Origin: Trichopria drosophilae
Taxonomy: Eukaryota > Arthropoda > Insecta > Hymenoptera > Diapriidae
Direction of reading: 5' to 3'
Length of the DNA: 64,000 nt
NCBI GenBank assembly: GCA_030407085.1
Contig: CM059586.1
Coordinates: forward strand, 27,205,501 to 27,269,500
Made by a program: the position numbers and the translations under genes. The notes beneath the pieces were generated by a model. The model was not told the origin of the DNA. It made no database searches and was given only the letters and a program-made list of their open reading frames with translations. Of this stretch, positions 35,840 through 47,999 are shown piece after piece. Numbering within the stretch: position 1 is the stretch's first letter; each line of letters opens with the position of its first letter.

Positions 35840-36064
35840 TACACTGACAAAAAACATCCGTCGATAAATGTACTATATCGCATAGTTGGGAAAATATGGC
35901 TAAAACAACTATGAAAAATAGTTAAATTTACCACTTGTGTAGTCAAGTTGACTATAATTTTGTTGAACCAACTAGCTCCTCATAATTGTTTTAACTAATA
36001 TCATGCACAGTACTCATTTTGCACTATATTCATATTCATTTTAACTACTTTTTTCGTGAGTGTA
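35840..36064. mobile_element. TAGTTA-word foldback MITE, copy 2 (about 225 bp)
   Basis: The ends are TACACTGACAAAAAAC and the inverse of TTACACTCACGAAAAAAG. The interior holds repeated TAGTT/AACTA words such as AACTATGAAAAATAGTTAAA. No coding capacity. Confidence 0.75.
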
Positions 36065-36637
36065 ACCTTATCATAGTGTGCCAGTTACTAACTTTGTAAA
36101 ATGTATTGTTACACTATCGTACTGTAAAAAATATGCACTTTGTAAATTAACCTAAATTTAATCTAAAATACTATTTTTGGCGAAAATTGTTTTTTGCATT
36201 TTTCTCGAATCTGTCAGCTGACATATTCTTTAAGGCCGAAATCTCCTCAGCAAGTTAAGTGTCATAAAAATGGTGACTTATAATTGGAGAGAGATCTTTT
36301 AAAATACATAAAAACTAATTAGAGAACTTATACATTCTCTAGATGTTTAGTCCAGTATTAATCTAAAATAATAATCCTTTATGGTGATGGCAATTTGTAT
36401 TGAAAATGATTGACAAGTCCATATAGTAGCAGAACTGTATGTGGTGCAAAGTTTCATTAATTACCTGTTCTGGAAAGGCTTAGTACAGTTACTTGAGGAT
36501 GAAACAGCTCTCATATGGCTTAAAAAATAAAAACGGTGACAACAAATTAGTTAAGAGCTCTAATTGAGGACAATTCGTGCAGAAATAGTTTAAAATACAT
36601 AGATAAACTATGCAATGAAGATATTGTTGATAGTGAC

Positions 36638-36884
36638 ACGAAATTGCGGGTACGGGTCGAAAAACCGACACATCAAAAAGCCGAAAGGTCCTAAAACCGA
36701 CAGTGAAAAATCGACAATTGAAAAGCCGACAAACAAAGAACCGACACTTCCAAAAATGACTGTTCGCTTGTGGATATGTTTTTTTATATGTGTCGGCTTT
36801 GTGACTGTCGATTTTCAACTGTCGGTTTTTTGACCTGTCAGCTTTTTTATTTGTCGGTTTTCAGACTCTCACCCGAAATTACGA
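36638..36884. mobile_element. CCGACA-word foldback element, copy 1 (about 247 bp)
   Basis: Nearly the whole element is an inverted repeat. The left arm starts ACGAAATTGCGGGTACGGGT and goes on as iterations of about 15-17 bases (GTCGAAAAACCGACACA, TCAAAAAGCCGAAAGG, AAAACCGACAGTG, AAATCGACAATTG, AAAAGCCGACAAAC). The right arm, from about 36789, is the complementary series ending TGTCGGTTTTCAGACTC and TCACCCGAAATTACG. The loop is a short AT-rich spacer. The open frames on both strands are artefacts of the repeat. Confidence 0.85.
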
Positions 36885-36889
36885 TTCGG

Positions 36890-39800
36890 GTCTTTTCTTG
36901 CATCTTTCAAAAAAGTGAACGAAATTGTCTATAATTTTGTTTTTCAAACACAAGATATAAAAATATAAATATCAGGTGTCTTGACTTTTGTACCGAAGAG
37001 TTTGGTGCAACTGAGTTGTCCAAATACATCCGCAATCAATTTCGACGGTGACTCCAAAAGAACGCTAGTTTGGGATTGTGGTCCGAAAAATTTTGAGAGT
37101 TTAGATATCATGAATTTTGATTGTACTGGACTGTTGGGATGGTTCGTTTTACATTTTTAAATTGCAGAAGGAGGTCATTGAATTTATATTGAGTTTAATT
37201 ATATTACAATGTTATACATGCTACTTATTTATGTGCAAATATTATATATGTGCATATAATTAAAAGAATCATATAAAAAAAATGCGATACCTTGAAAAAC
37301 TCATCATTTAACAAAAGTACATTTGACTAGTTTTTATGTACTTTGAAGGATCCCACACAAATTTTCAGTCATCATATTCGTGATAGATATGCACCAACTT
37401 TATGTAGATAATGCAAATATTAAATCAAATTCCCCGATGTAATCATTAACATTTTGTAAAGATCGTCAGAAAATTATTTTCGAAATTTTGTTCCCTATTA
37501 TGAACAGAATAAATAGAATATTGCATGTGCGATATTAGAGATGGTGTTACGAATATCCAATTTTAATACGCATATTGCATTGAAAGCGGCATAGCGATCG
37601 ATCTCTCTGGATTGAATAATTTTGGACTGGAAATCAGGACGTAATAACGAAAATTCGTCGAAGATATTAGCATCGTTGCTGCCGGCGATTGCCGAATAAA
37701 CTACATTCGACAGAAGTGCCGGGTTGTAAATCACACCCCGCTCTATTTGATTTACATTGTCGCTTGAAAACGTCTGTTAATTGAGTGCGTTTATTCAGCA
37801 GTAGCGGCAGTCTGCCTATAGAACAATCAGTGATTTAAATTTAAAAAAAATATACTGCGAACAAAATGTGAGCATGACCATTGTTTTACTGAAATTTACG
37901 AAGTTACCTCGTTATAAATCAGGACATTAATGTATTACTGTTTGGAACTTCATTTGGACACAATTTTTAAGATGCATCTACAGAACACTGGCAAACGTTA
38001 AATAATTCCCTTGAGCCATATTTAGTGTTGTAATTTACTAAATGCATCAATTTAGTAAAAATATTATCAGTTGAAGAAAAGTTTTGAATACTAGATTTTG
38101 TAGCGTAAAAAGTCCTAAAGTATTTTTTCAGCCCTCTATACTTTACATGTACACTTGTGCCCTTAATGTCAAAAATGAACACGCACTTATAAATGTCAGA
38201 AATAATAAAATAATCGAAATATATGCACAACTTCGCTGCAGGGCGCAAAATCTAGTTCTACTCTCGGAGTTTTAAAATATTTGTTATATTTTAATTACAA
38301 TCATATATGTATTACTTGGTCTATTTAAAACACTATTGAATAAATGCTATTTTTTGGAAAAAATTATAATAAAACTTGCAACAAGTACAATTAATTATAT
38401 TTCAAAAAATGTTTTTGTTCGTTGGAGTTAATTAGTTGGTAAACTAAAGTTGCAGTATAATTGTTTGAATTACTAAATATATTGGTATAAACTATGAAGG
38501 TCTTCATAGGCTGCTGTAAAATTAACAACATTTCTATGGTTTTATTAAATAATTCATCACTTCAATCTAACTTCTATCATAATTAAAGTCTTGTTCAAAT
38601 TTATTACAATTAATGACTTTAACGTTCTCTATTATTATAATTCTGCGTCATTAATGCTAAATAAAATTTGTTGAAGATTTACGTAAGCTGAGATATAATG
38701 TCTAATAAGATGAAACAGTTTTTGCTAATAAAAATTAGGTTTTTATATCTTTGTTTAGTTTCATTAGTAATTTTCGGGTGTAGAGGATGACATTTTATTT
38801 TATACAATTAATATAAATTTTAAAAATTGTCAAATATTCTTGAATTTAATTCAGATGAATTTTAAAAAAGTTCTGAAAATGGAACGTTTCAAAATCCACA
38901 TGTGGAAAGTTACAGACAAAAAGTATATTTGCACTACAAACACGTTTGAAATATATTTTATTGCAGCATTTCACAAATATTTGGAAAGATATGAGTATTA
39001 ATATTTTTAAAATGATTTAATAAATCACACAAATGTCAATATAAAAACAAACAGTAAACCGCTCGACTGAAATTAACAAAGCCGAAGCAATCATGTAATA
39101 TCAAAGTAAAATCCATAGCAATTTCGAAAAATTAATTTCGTTACAAATAAAAAATGTTATGAAGTTTAGAATAAACAGAATGAAATTCATATCATTCATT
39201 GTTCTGATTAAATTGCATAATACACTAGGTGAATTGAATGAAATTGTTTTAAAATTAGAAAACCTGCTGCGAAAAAGGATAATTAATAAATATAATTAAC
39301 AATGATTTAGCGTTAAAGCCTATCAAATTTAGAAGTACAGAACGCTTGAAGCTTAAACGCAGCATTAAAAAATTCAAACAGTACCTGTTTAACTTTTCAA
39401 CCCTCTATTTTACTGACACGTTAAAAGCGTTTCTAAATTTAAAGATATCTGTGCAGTACTGCTACAAATTTAATAAATGCTTTTAAAATGAATTTTATCA
39501 TTTCAAAGTTCCCAATATAAACTATCGTAATTTAATTTACGTCAGGGACATTTATGAATAATTAAGAACTCTATAAGCTATCAAATTCTACCAAAGCTAA
39601 ATCGTTTAAAAAATACTAAAAATACAGAACAGATAAATACTGTAAAAAATTCGCTATTGAGCAGTATCGCCTTTCGTCGATCTAATAATAGACGCCAGCT
39701 AGTTGGAGTTTCAAACATGTATTATTTCCTGTGGTTTACAGCTGCAGAACATTCTATAACGTACAATTGTGATATATGATACGAAAACTATTATTTGAAA

Positions 39801-40030
39801 AGCCAAACAATCACGATTAAACGACTTTTGTAAATGTACGTAAAATAAATTGCATGTGCTAGAAATTTAATTAGCTAAATTGAATATTTAGATTCGCATA
39901 TTGAATTGTGTGATAGCTAACATCCAATTCGATTGATGCGCTAACACATTTTTTATATAGGTCATACATTTTTGCGTTTATGTATTTCCTGTCTATTATT
40001 TTTTGGAATATAAATTTTCGAGTAAAATAG
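36890..40030. other. AT-rich DNA with a slightly GC-richer block at about 37480-37810
   Basis: The block 37480-37810 has more CG dinucleotides than its surroundings and a 78-codon minus-strand frame with no recognisable domain. Otherwise nothing can be supported. Confidence 0.45.
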
Positions 40031-40037
40031 TGTAATA

Positions 40038-40299
40038 TACACTCAGAAAAAAAGTAGTTGAAGTGACCATTTTTATTACTATGAATCATAGTGTGAAATC
40101 AGGACTATACTAAATTATAGTTATTTTAACTATATTTGTCATATTTATTTAAATTATTCTACTTAGTTGATTTTTTTAACTATGAGGTATAGATCGACTA
40201 TGAAAGCGGTGAATTTAACTAATTTTCATAGAAGTTTTAACTATATTTTTCTAACTATGTAATGTAGTCAATTTAACTATGGATTTTTTCCTCAGTGTA
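40038..40299. mobile_element. TAGTTA-word foldback MITE, copy 3 (262 bp)
   Basis: The ends TACACTCAGAAAAAAAGTAG and the inverse of TACACTGAGGAAAAAATCCA continue into TAGTT words; TTTAACTATGAGGTATAG and CATAGAAGTTTTAACTATA exemplify the interior. No coding capacity. Likely the same superfamily as 12583-12786 and 35840-36064. Confidence 0.8.
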
Positions 40300-41770
40300 C
40301 ACACTATTTTCAATCACGAAACTAAACACCCTGCGGAAAATTGATACTCTTTAATACCAATAAAGTAAGTAAAAATGCTTGAAATAGAAAATATTTGAAA
40401 AATCGTAAAGCAAAAAAATCCGATATAAAAAATATTCATATATTAAACTGGAAACTAGGGACCCCATCTCACAGACTACCAATTCGCTTCGTTCGAGCGA
40501 TTGAGTACTCGAAATAGGGGAAGTTAAATCACCAAACAGTGCATGACGTATTAATAAATCATAACGCTAAGCCCTAGCATTCCGTTTATTTTGCCTAATT
40601 CAATGAAGAGAAGAGTATTTATCTGAATTAGTATTGGAAAGAAATTAATTCTTTCCTATAATTTTCATGTATTCGATATTATCCTACTCTTCACGAAAAA
40701 ATATTACAAAAAATTGTAGAATTAAGTAGTTTTAGTCGATAATTGCTTCATTTTCTAAAAACAGAAAATTTAAATTATGTTATATTATTTATTTATAATA
40801 ATTATAATGGGAACATTTCAAAATTTAATAGTTTTTTAATACTTATTTTCGGAAATTTGATGTTTTTATTAAATGTAATGTTTAATATAGATGTTGCAAT
40901 AATCAGTCTCGTATTGATAAAAACGCAGTGGCCGATACAAAAAGACTAATAGGAAGTATAAGAATAAATTCAAAACGATAAATTATTCATGTCCTTTTCA
41001 TCATCAATCTTAATTCATAATAGTCATTCTGATAATTACTTTACAATGCCATCGTAATCATGTTCTTAATGATATTGTAGCTAAACGAATTGTCATCGTG
41101 AATGAAGAAATTACATAACTACCCTTATTTAACTAAGTAACTACTTGAATAGCAGCAATAAAATCCTCACTTGAATGAAGTAAACATTTTCAGAATGTAT
41201 GATCTAAAATAAAAATAAAATTGTTTCAAAAATTTAATAGTGGTGAATCTTAGAGAATACAGAAAATAAAAACAGAATTAAACATTTATTTAGTTATTGT
41301 TAGTATTAAAAAATTGGCAAATTAATGTTATTATAGGGAAATAGAGTAACGTTTACTTGGAAATGTCATATAACATATTTTACGCCATCTCATCATCCAC
41401 ATTTGTAGGTATGATATATCATTTCTCATGCACTCACTGACACTTGACAGGGACTAATGTATTTTTTGAATATATGAATTTCGTTTTCCTCACATTTTTC
41501 AAGTCTACGTTATTTCGTATTTTTTAGGAAACTGAAAGTAAGTCAATATGCATGCATTATATTTCCTTCTAAAATGAAGGGTTTTATGCATTGCTTGTAT
41601 GAAATAGCAGTCGTACTATCTCCTACAGCTGCATCAGATGATAACATAGCAAAAAGTTTACTTGTCAAAAACTACGGTTGGATCAACATTCTGTATTTAA
41701 GATATTTTTTTGAACATTTTCCTAAGTCTTTTACTAGTTCATTTCATGTATGAGTAAGTTTAAATTCATT
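40300..41770. other. AT-rich DNA, nothing assigned
   Basis: No supported feature. Confidence 0.5.
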
Positions 41771-41774
41771 TTCT

Positions 41775-42060
41775 AGATAACATCTTACTAATGTTTAATA
41801 CTATTTTTACCCCTATGTACCAACTACTTGTTTGTTTTACATCTTTTTCAAGTACATCTTTAAGCCTAACTCTCTCTTCTGACTATTTTCCACGTTTATG
41901 TATTTTGAACAGACATTTAGTACGTGCTCAAGAGTGTCTCCTACATCGCACGTGCATTGATCGATGAAGTCAAAAGTGAAGACCTGTAACTGGAATCGGG
42001 TCAGTTTGGCTTTGAAATTTCGGTGTCTACTTAGAAACAGCAGTTATAGGGCTTGATGTC
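41775..42060 (-). pseudogene. Non-LTR retrotransposon C-terminal zinc-knuckle remnant
   Basis: On the minus strand one frame reads LFLSRHRNFKAKLTRFQLQV, then CTCDVGDTLEHVLNVC, then SKYINVENSQKRELGL. The Cys-x-Cys, the acidic-rich T-L-E-H-V-L core and the final Cys match the C-terminal knuckle found after the reverse transcriptase in R1/Jockey-type elements, and the basic run just after it is also usual. A second frame carries plausible continuation (VRLKDVLEKDVKQTSSW, then VLNISKMLSRK and a stop at about 41776), so one frameshift sits near 41850. Upstream, a stop precedes the LFLSRH segment and no reverse-transcriptase motifs remain. Inactive. Family level is uncertain. Confidence 0.75.
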
Positions 42061-42499
42061 AATGTTAGCATCTGGGCGGTGCATTTATTCTAGAAAATCG
42101 CATCTGTATTATATTTAGGTAGGGTGATGTATATCCCTGCATTTGTTTCTTTGCATGTACAGAGGTTGCGGAGTACAGCTCGTTAACCCATTAACACCCA
42201 GGCAGACGATTTTCCAGCACAATTTTGTGGGACATTTGTTTTAATGTTTGCTCGTTCGAAAAATAATCAAACGTCATCATTTTAGAATTTTACGTTGTTT
42301 CAGAATATTTCACACGTTGAAATAAGAACCTGCAACATTTTATACGGAATTCTTTTAGCAGAAAATGAAGCTCTTTCAGTAATTGCTTTAAGTTAGACTC
42401 GCGAGAAAATAGTATATTTTTGGTTTTCTTCGTAAAATTTGTGAACTTATATTGCGAGAATTACTTCAGATATTCGATATGACCAATTTTACCAATTTC

Positions 42500-42960
42500 C
42501 TGGTTCTTTTGACCATTTTAGGCGTCATATTGGATTCGTAGTATTGATTATTGAAAATCTGACAACAGATTCGAATTTGGCTACCTTAAAAATATAATAA
42601 CGATTTCGACGAATATTTCTCCAGTTTTTCGAATGTCGGCCCGCCATACTGGATGCATCATTTTGAATTTGACAAATATGATGCAAAGTTTAGACACCCG
42701 AAAAACCTACGTATGTGCAATTTGATTTGGTTCAAAATATTTGTCAAAATGTTATCTGTCATATTGGATTCGTTATTTTTAATTCTGAAAATCTATTACC
42801 AGATTTGAATTAGATGACCATAAAACCTAAAACTCTATGTTTGGAAATTTCATTAAGTTCCAAAAATTAGTTGGAAACTTTAGCAGGCATATTGGATCGG
42901 ACATTTCGAATTTAAAAAATCTGATACCCAGTTTCTATTTAGCAATATCAAAAACATCCA
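42500..42960. repeat. Satellite array, about 120-bp units, four units
   Basis: CATATTGGATTCG-like cores occur at about 42525, 42645, 42758 and 42887 (spacing 120, 113, 129). Each is followed by an ATTTTGAATTTGAAAATCTG-like segment and a CAGATTCGAATTTGGC-like segment. Same family as 8565-8830 and 26570-27000. Confidence 0.78.
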
Positions 42961-44386
42961 AATAGCCACTTCAACAATATTCGTTTGAATTTGAGAACAG
43001 CGACCATTTTTTACAAATGTTCTATTAAGAATTTTCATTTAAATTTTAAATATATTTTAAATTACTGTTATGGTGAAAACAACAAATTTACTACCAGAAA
43101 AATTTTCTCAAAATTATTATTTTCTTTGTAAAGAAAAAAATATTACAAAATTAGGCTCCATTTCTCAAAGAATACCCAAAAGTACTAGGAAACGCGATTT
43201 TGTTAAAAAAATGTCCTTTCCTTGATTATAATAATGTAATTACAATAAAAATCAATAAAAAATATCGCATTTCTTGGTTGTTAATGGTTAACCACTTTTT
43301 CATCAATTTGTTAACGTAATTTTTGCATTAACGACGTAGTATTTCGCATATCTAATAGAATTTTGTGTACTTTGTGATTAAACAAATCAGTTTTCTTATC
43401 CATGTAAACTAGAAAATAAATAAACAGGATAGAAACATTTTGAAACTCTGCAAAGTTTCTACTACGGATGCCATAAAAATATTGGAATAAGTATTAAGAC
43501 ACTCTTGAGGCTATTTTTCGACCTATAACTTATATTACATTATAAAAATATCCTATTTAAGTAATAAATCTCTATAAAATTATCGGTGTTTCACTTTGGA
43601 GATTATCACTAAACTAAAACCCAAATGTAAAAGAAAGATTATTAATCTTTTGGTAACATTTTTGATAAATTGATTCTAGAATTGAATTACTCAATGCCAA
43701 AAAAATGTGTTCTTATTTTCATTTTTGTTTTCTTATAATTTTAAAAGTAATGATGAATTTTGTTCAAGGATTTAAAACTTTTTCTCGGAGCCATTTTTTA
43801 TTTAAAAGGCTCCAAAATTAGTATGTATATTTTGCAGTATTTCGCGGTTCATTATGTTAGAAAAATACCCCAATGAATTTTCCTGTGAACGCAGTGATAC
43901 GCAATTTATAGGTACCCAAATTTGGGTTCGAATAGAACTCATGTGAAACTTCGTTACCAGTAATTTCCTCAATTTACATAAATGTCTCTGGAATACGAAA
44001 CCGTGTTGAAACGAGACACTCCAAACTGATTATGCTCGTATTCATCCTTCTTTCACAGGCTTGCCATTATATATGGAAAATTAAAAAAATATGTGTATTA
44101 TAAAGAAATTGCATAGAAAATTATCTATAGTATTTTGTAGCTTTTTTCAAAATGACGACTCACACATAACGTGCTTAAAGTTCTGAACGTTCAAATGAAC
44201 GAAATATATTTTCGAATCAATTAATTTTCAAGTATTACTTAAAAAAGTCATAACTAATATTAAAATATATTAAATATATAATTACACAAGATTTTACAAT
44301 TTAAAGATAGTTGAAATAGTAATGTCGTTCGTTTGAATGTTCGGTACTTGAGACACATGAAATATGTAAAATTTTTTGCACCAGTT
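42961..44386. other. AT-rich DNA, nothing assigned
   Basis: No supported feature. Confidence 0.5.
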
Positions 44387-44670
44387 TAAGAATTTTGTAA
44401 AAATGAATGGATTTTAAAGAGTGACGGTTTATTTTTTTAAGAAAAAGATTCTCTACATCTTTACCGTACAATTTTTGCAAAATTTTTGCGGCTAACGTCA
44501 AACATATCTATTTATTTAAAAAAATATCATTGCTTTTTACAAATTCTGAATAATTTTAGTGACCAGGTAGAAAATTGGGCAAATTCATTCGGTTAAGGTG
44601 TAGAGAATCTTTCTCTCGAAAAAATAAACCGTCATTCATTAAAATCCATTCGTTTTTAAGATACTGTTTA
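44387..44670. repeat. Large inverted repeat, arms of about 75-80 bp
   Basis: The left arm (44387-44466) contains AATGAATGGATTTTAAAGAG, TGACGGTTTATTTTTT and AAAGATTCTCTACATCTTTA. The inverse of the right arm (44590-44670) reads CGAATGGATTTTAATGAATG, ACGGTTTATTTTTTC and AAAGATTCTCTACACCTTAA. The loop is about 125 bases. It may be a MITE or two head-to-head copies of a dispersed repeat; no target duplication is obvious. The 66-codon frame over the left arm is an artefact. Confidence 0.75.
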
Positions 44671-47385
44671 ATTAATATTTATGACGAAGAATTTCTGCAA
44701 TTTTAGATAAGAAAACTCATGGAAGAATGACACTATGCTTATTTTATATTATTAAATGCGTTATTACATTACGTTCCATTTTACCTTCTTCATTACAGGC
44801 CAAATCTAACATCTGTCGATAAAAAGTTATTGTTATAGTTCAAATGCACTTAAAAGGCTTTAAAAATATACTAGTATCGAACAATAAACGTGCTATTTAT
44901 AAGGGCATGATAGAGACATAACGATAAAATAACCTATATCGTTTATGAATGTATACAAAATGGATACTATAATTTTCGACCGTGCTACGTAATTATGTAC
45001 TTTGTACAAAAAGTTCATATCAACAATAAACAAAACACATCTAAATAGAATAATTATGACTTTTTAAATTTATATATAACACATAAAGACTCTAAAACTT
45101 CAATCACTTGTGGGATTTTAGTTGGCCCTTGGATTTATTTGGCTGTATCGAAACCCTCACTGGACCCATGTTGCTATTTAAGATTTTCGACCCTTCTTGT
45201 GCTTTCAGTATTGAGGGTCGCATCCCCCAAAAAACATAGATTTTTTAAAAATCGTTTTTCGTTTTTTTTTTAATAGCGATGGCTTACAAAATATTTGACC
45301 ATTCCTGTACTTTTTGTAATCACTGTATATTAAGTTATCCCCTCAACTTTCATAGCTTGAAGTTTTGACATTCTTTTGGCCAAAATTTGGATATGAAGAA
45401 TAATCTCCCTATTACCACTCGAGCTACAAAATTAATCGAGCAATTCTCTCAATAAATATAAATAAAGTCGTTCAATAAAGTTTTCCAGGTTCAAAATCAC
45501 GAGAGCGAAAAGTGAGTGCTTTTTGCAACGAACCTATCATTATGGGTTGTAGTATTATATATGAAAATATTTCATGAACCAAGAGTTATATTGGTTAAGC
45601 TATCTCTGAAATCACTAGTACTTGTATTAAAAAATCTAGAGAATTGCTCATATCTGTTAAGAGTTCCTTTGATGAGATTTAATTTCCGCCAATAGCGTAT
45701 TAAATCGAAAGTATGAATAATGCCCTTTATTTTTAATGCACTAATTACTTAATTTCTTTTAATCTTAAATTTACTTTATTATGGGTACAATACAAAGTGT
45801 AGTAGAAAATCGAAAAATAAAAAAGCTTACGTCCTATATACCTGAGCAGTAATCTTTTCAGTCTCCTGAATATTGATCAGGGCATGATACGATATCGTTC
45901 ACTACAAAAATGCTAATCTTCTAAACGTCTTATTTTCGATTACTATACACTTAACTAATGTATTTTTAGAATAATCGACTTAAATTATTTGTATTCTCTG
46001 CAAATTCTTTTAAAATTTGAGTCGTTATTTAAGGTTATCTACATTTCGGTGAGCATAGCTAATTTTACACATTTCTGCGTTAAGAATCTGAAAAAATAAA
46101 GACACATTTGTCAATTCGACTATCAACGGCGATATTCAAAAACTTTCGTTTCCGTAGCTAACATAATCTGTTCATTTTATATTTTCAAACGTTTTAACTT
46201 TCACCAGATCAATACCGGATAATGTATCATTCATTTCGGAAACTTGCAAAAACGAAGCTCAAATTATTCATTTTTCAGTAGCAATCTTTTACTACACATC
46301 GATCAATCTTCTTGGCGTATAGTGGAAATCTTAAATGGATTCCATAATAAAAAATATATAACTTAATATTTAATAAACGATGTATGTTCGTATGGGAGAG
46401 TCACTATACTTGAGTCTTGCGAGACGGATTTGGTTATTAAATTTGTAATGGGTAAACGAATTTAAGAAATGTCAAGGTCACTTGAAAGGTAATTAAAATG
46501 GGCAACTTTTTACATGGGAGATAGTGTTTTGACGACTCCAAAAAAACGTATTACCAATTTTTAAGGATAAAAACAAATTTTATTAAAATTTGAAAAATAC
46601 GCCATCTAGTCACCATCAACATAAGTAAAACATTATTTTAATTTATTTTAAAGTCTTTTGGTCTTCTCAATTCATATCATCGTCACAATGAATGCACGTG
46701 AAATAGATTTTGCATGTTTGCACATTTTAAATGGATAGGACGTTGACATGAATTGCATTTAATAGAGTTATAAGCTGTCAAATTCTTTAGCAATCATTTT
46801 ATGATACAAAAGTCGACATTGTCATCATCATCATCGTTATCGCAATGAAGTGATTGGGGAGAAAAAAGGCGATTTGTCGCGAAGAGAAAAGTGTCTCACA
46901 ACTAGCAGCATTTCGTACCTGAAATTTAACAATATTTGTAAATGACAACAAAAAAATGTTAGAAAATGGGGACAACAACGAAACATTAATAGAAAATGCA
47001 CTAGACTTTTTCGATGAATGCCGTATTGTCTAATCTATTGATTTTGCACAAATGAATAATAAAAAGAATTACGAGTAAATAGATTACATTTTTCACTTTA
47101 ATACTAATTGATTATATCATAACTTGTGACTCTTCCCTACTATTTACATATAATCGTGTATTATATAAACAAACCTCGGAGTTCTCTTACTTTCGATAGC
47201 AGACAACGCCACTCAAAATATCAGATTCCAATACGTGAATATTCGATTTGAAAAAAGAACACCTTGCCTAGACGAACAATTTGTAAGAGAAATAATTGCG
47301 ATTTAGTTACTTAAAATTAACATAAAATGAGATGACAAGTATCGTGAATGAAACGTTTTTCTATTATAATGTCGATGAGCTGTAT
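44671..47385. other. AT-rich DNA, nothing assigned
   Basis: No supported feature. Confidence 0.5.
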
Positions 47386-47399
47386 AAATAATATAAATA

Positions 47400-47525
47400 A
47401 AAGGTATAAAGAATGGCCAACACAGTTCAAACCGAATGTCTATAAAGGACCGACAGGTCTTTTATTTCAAGCCCAACGTTTCGACCCTCTTGGAGGTCCT
47501 CATCTGGAGCATCTATTAAAAAAAA
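47400..47525 (-). mobile_element. Possible Penelope-like element fragment with degenerate hammerhead-like core
   Basis: On the minus strand the sequence reads CCAGATGAG, then GACCTCCAAGAGGGTC, then GAAAC. This is the arrangement of the hammerhead ribozyme core (CTGATGA, stem II, GAAAC) known from Penelope-like retroelement terminal repeats. One core base differs (A where U is expected in CUGAUGA). Stem II pairs GACC with GGGTC plus additional pairs. I could not recognise stems III and I. The fragment is flanked by a T/A tract. Fragmentary and presumably inactive. Confidence 0.45.
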
Positions 47526-47999
47526 ATTTCTAATGAATTTCAAATGAGAGTAAATTAAGTAAAATCTTTCAAACCACTTGTGAACAGTTTTTGGTGTAAT
47601 GAAATAGACAATATTTTTATTCTGCATGTAAAGGAGAGAATTTAACAATATTCCAAATGAAAAATTTAATTATGCATTCAGTTTAATGAAGCTTATATCG
47701 ATTTGACCAAAAAATAAATACGTTCTGCGATTCTTCCCTGTAATTGCTTCCATTTTCAGAAATTTCACATTACATTCAGCTATAAAATGTAATAAAACGA
47801 TAATATTCCGCCTTTTATTCCCATCGTCATCATTTGCACCATCCTTGGCACTATTAAGGTTCTCTCGTTAGTTCCCCCTGGTTCCTCATTTAACACAATG
47901 TACTTGAAAAATAAACTGCATATCAGTCAAATAATTTCCATAATAGTCCTGCCAATCTAATGCAAATGCTTTATTCACTGTTCGTAAATGTCTCGATTT

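Noticed and set aside
36489..36833. Overlapping 109- and 72-codon frames on both strands
   Set aside because: Both are produced by the inverted CCGACA-word element.
37498..37734. 78-codon minus-strand frame in a GC-richer block
   Set aside because: No domain recognised; the block may be conserved non-coding DNA but coding status cannot be supported.
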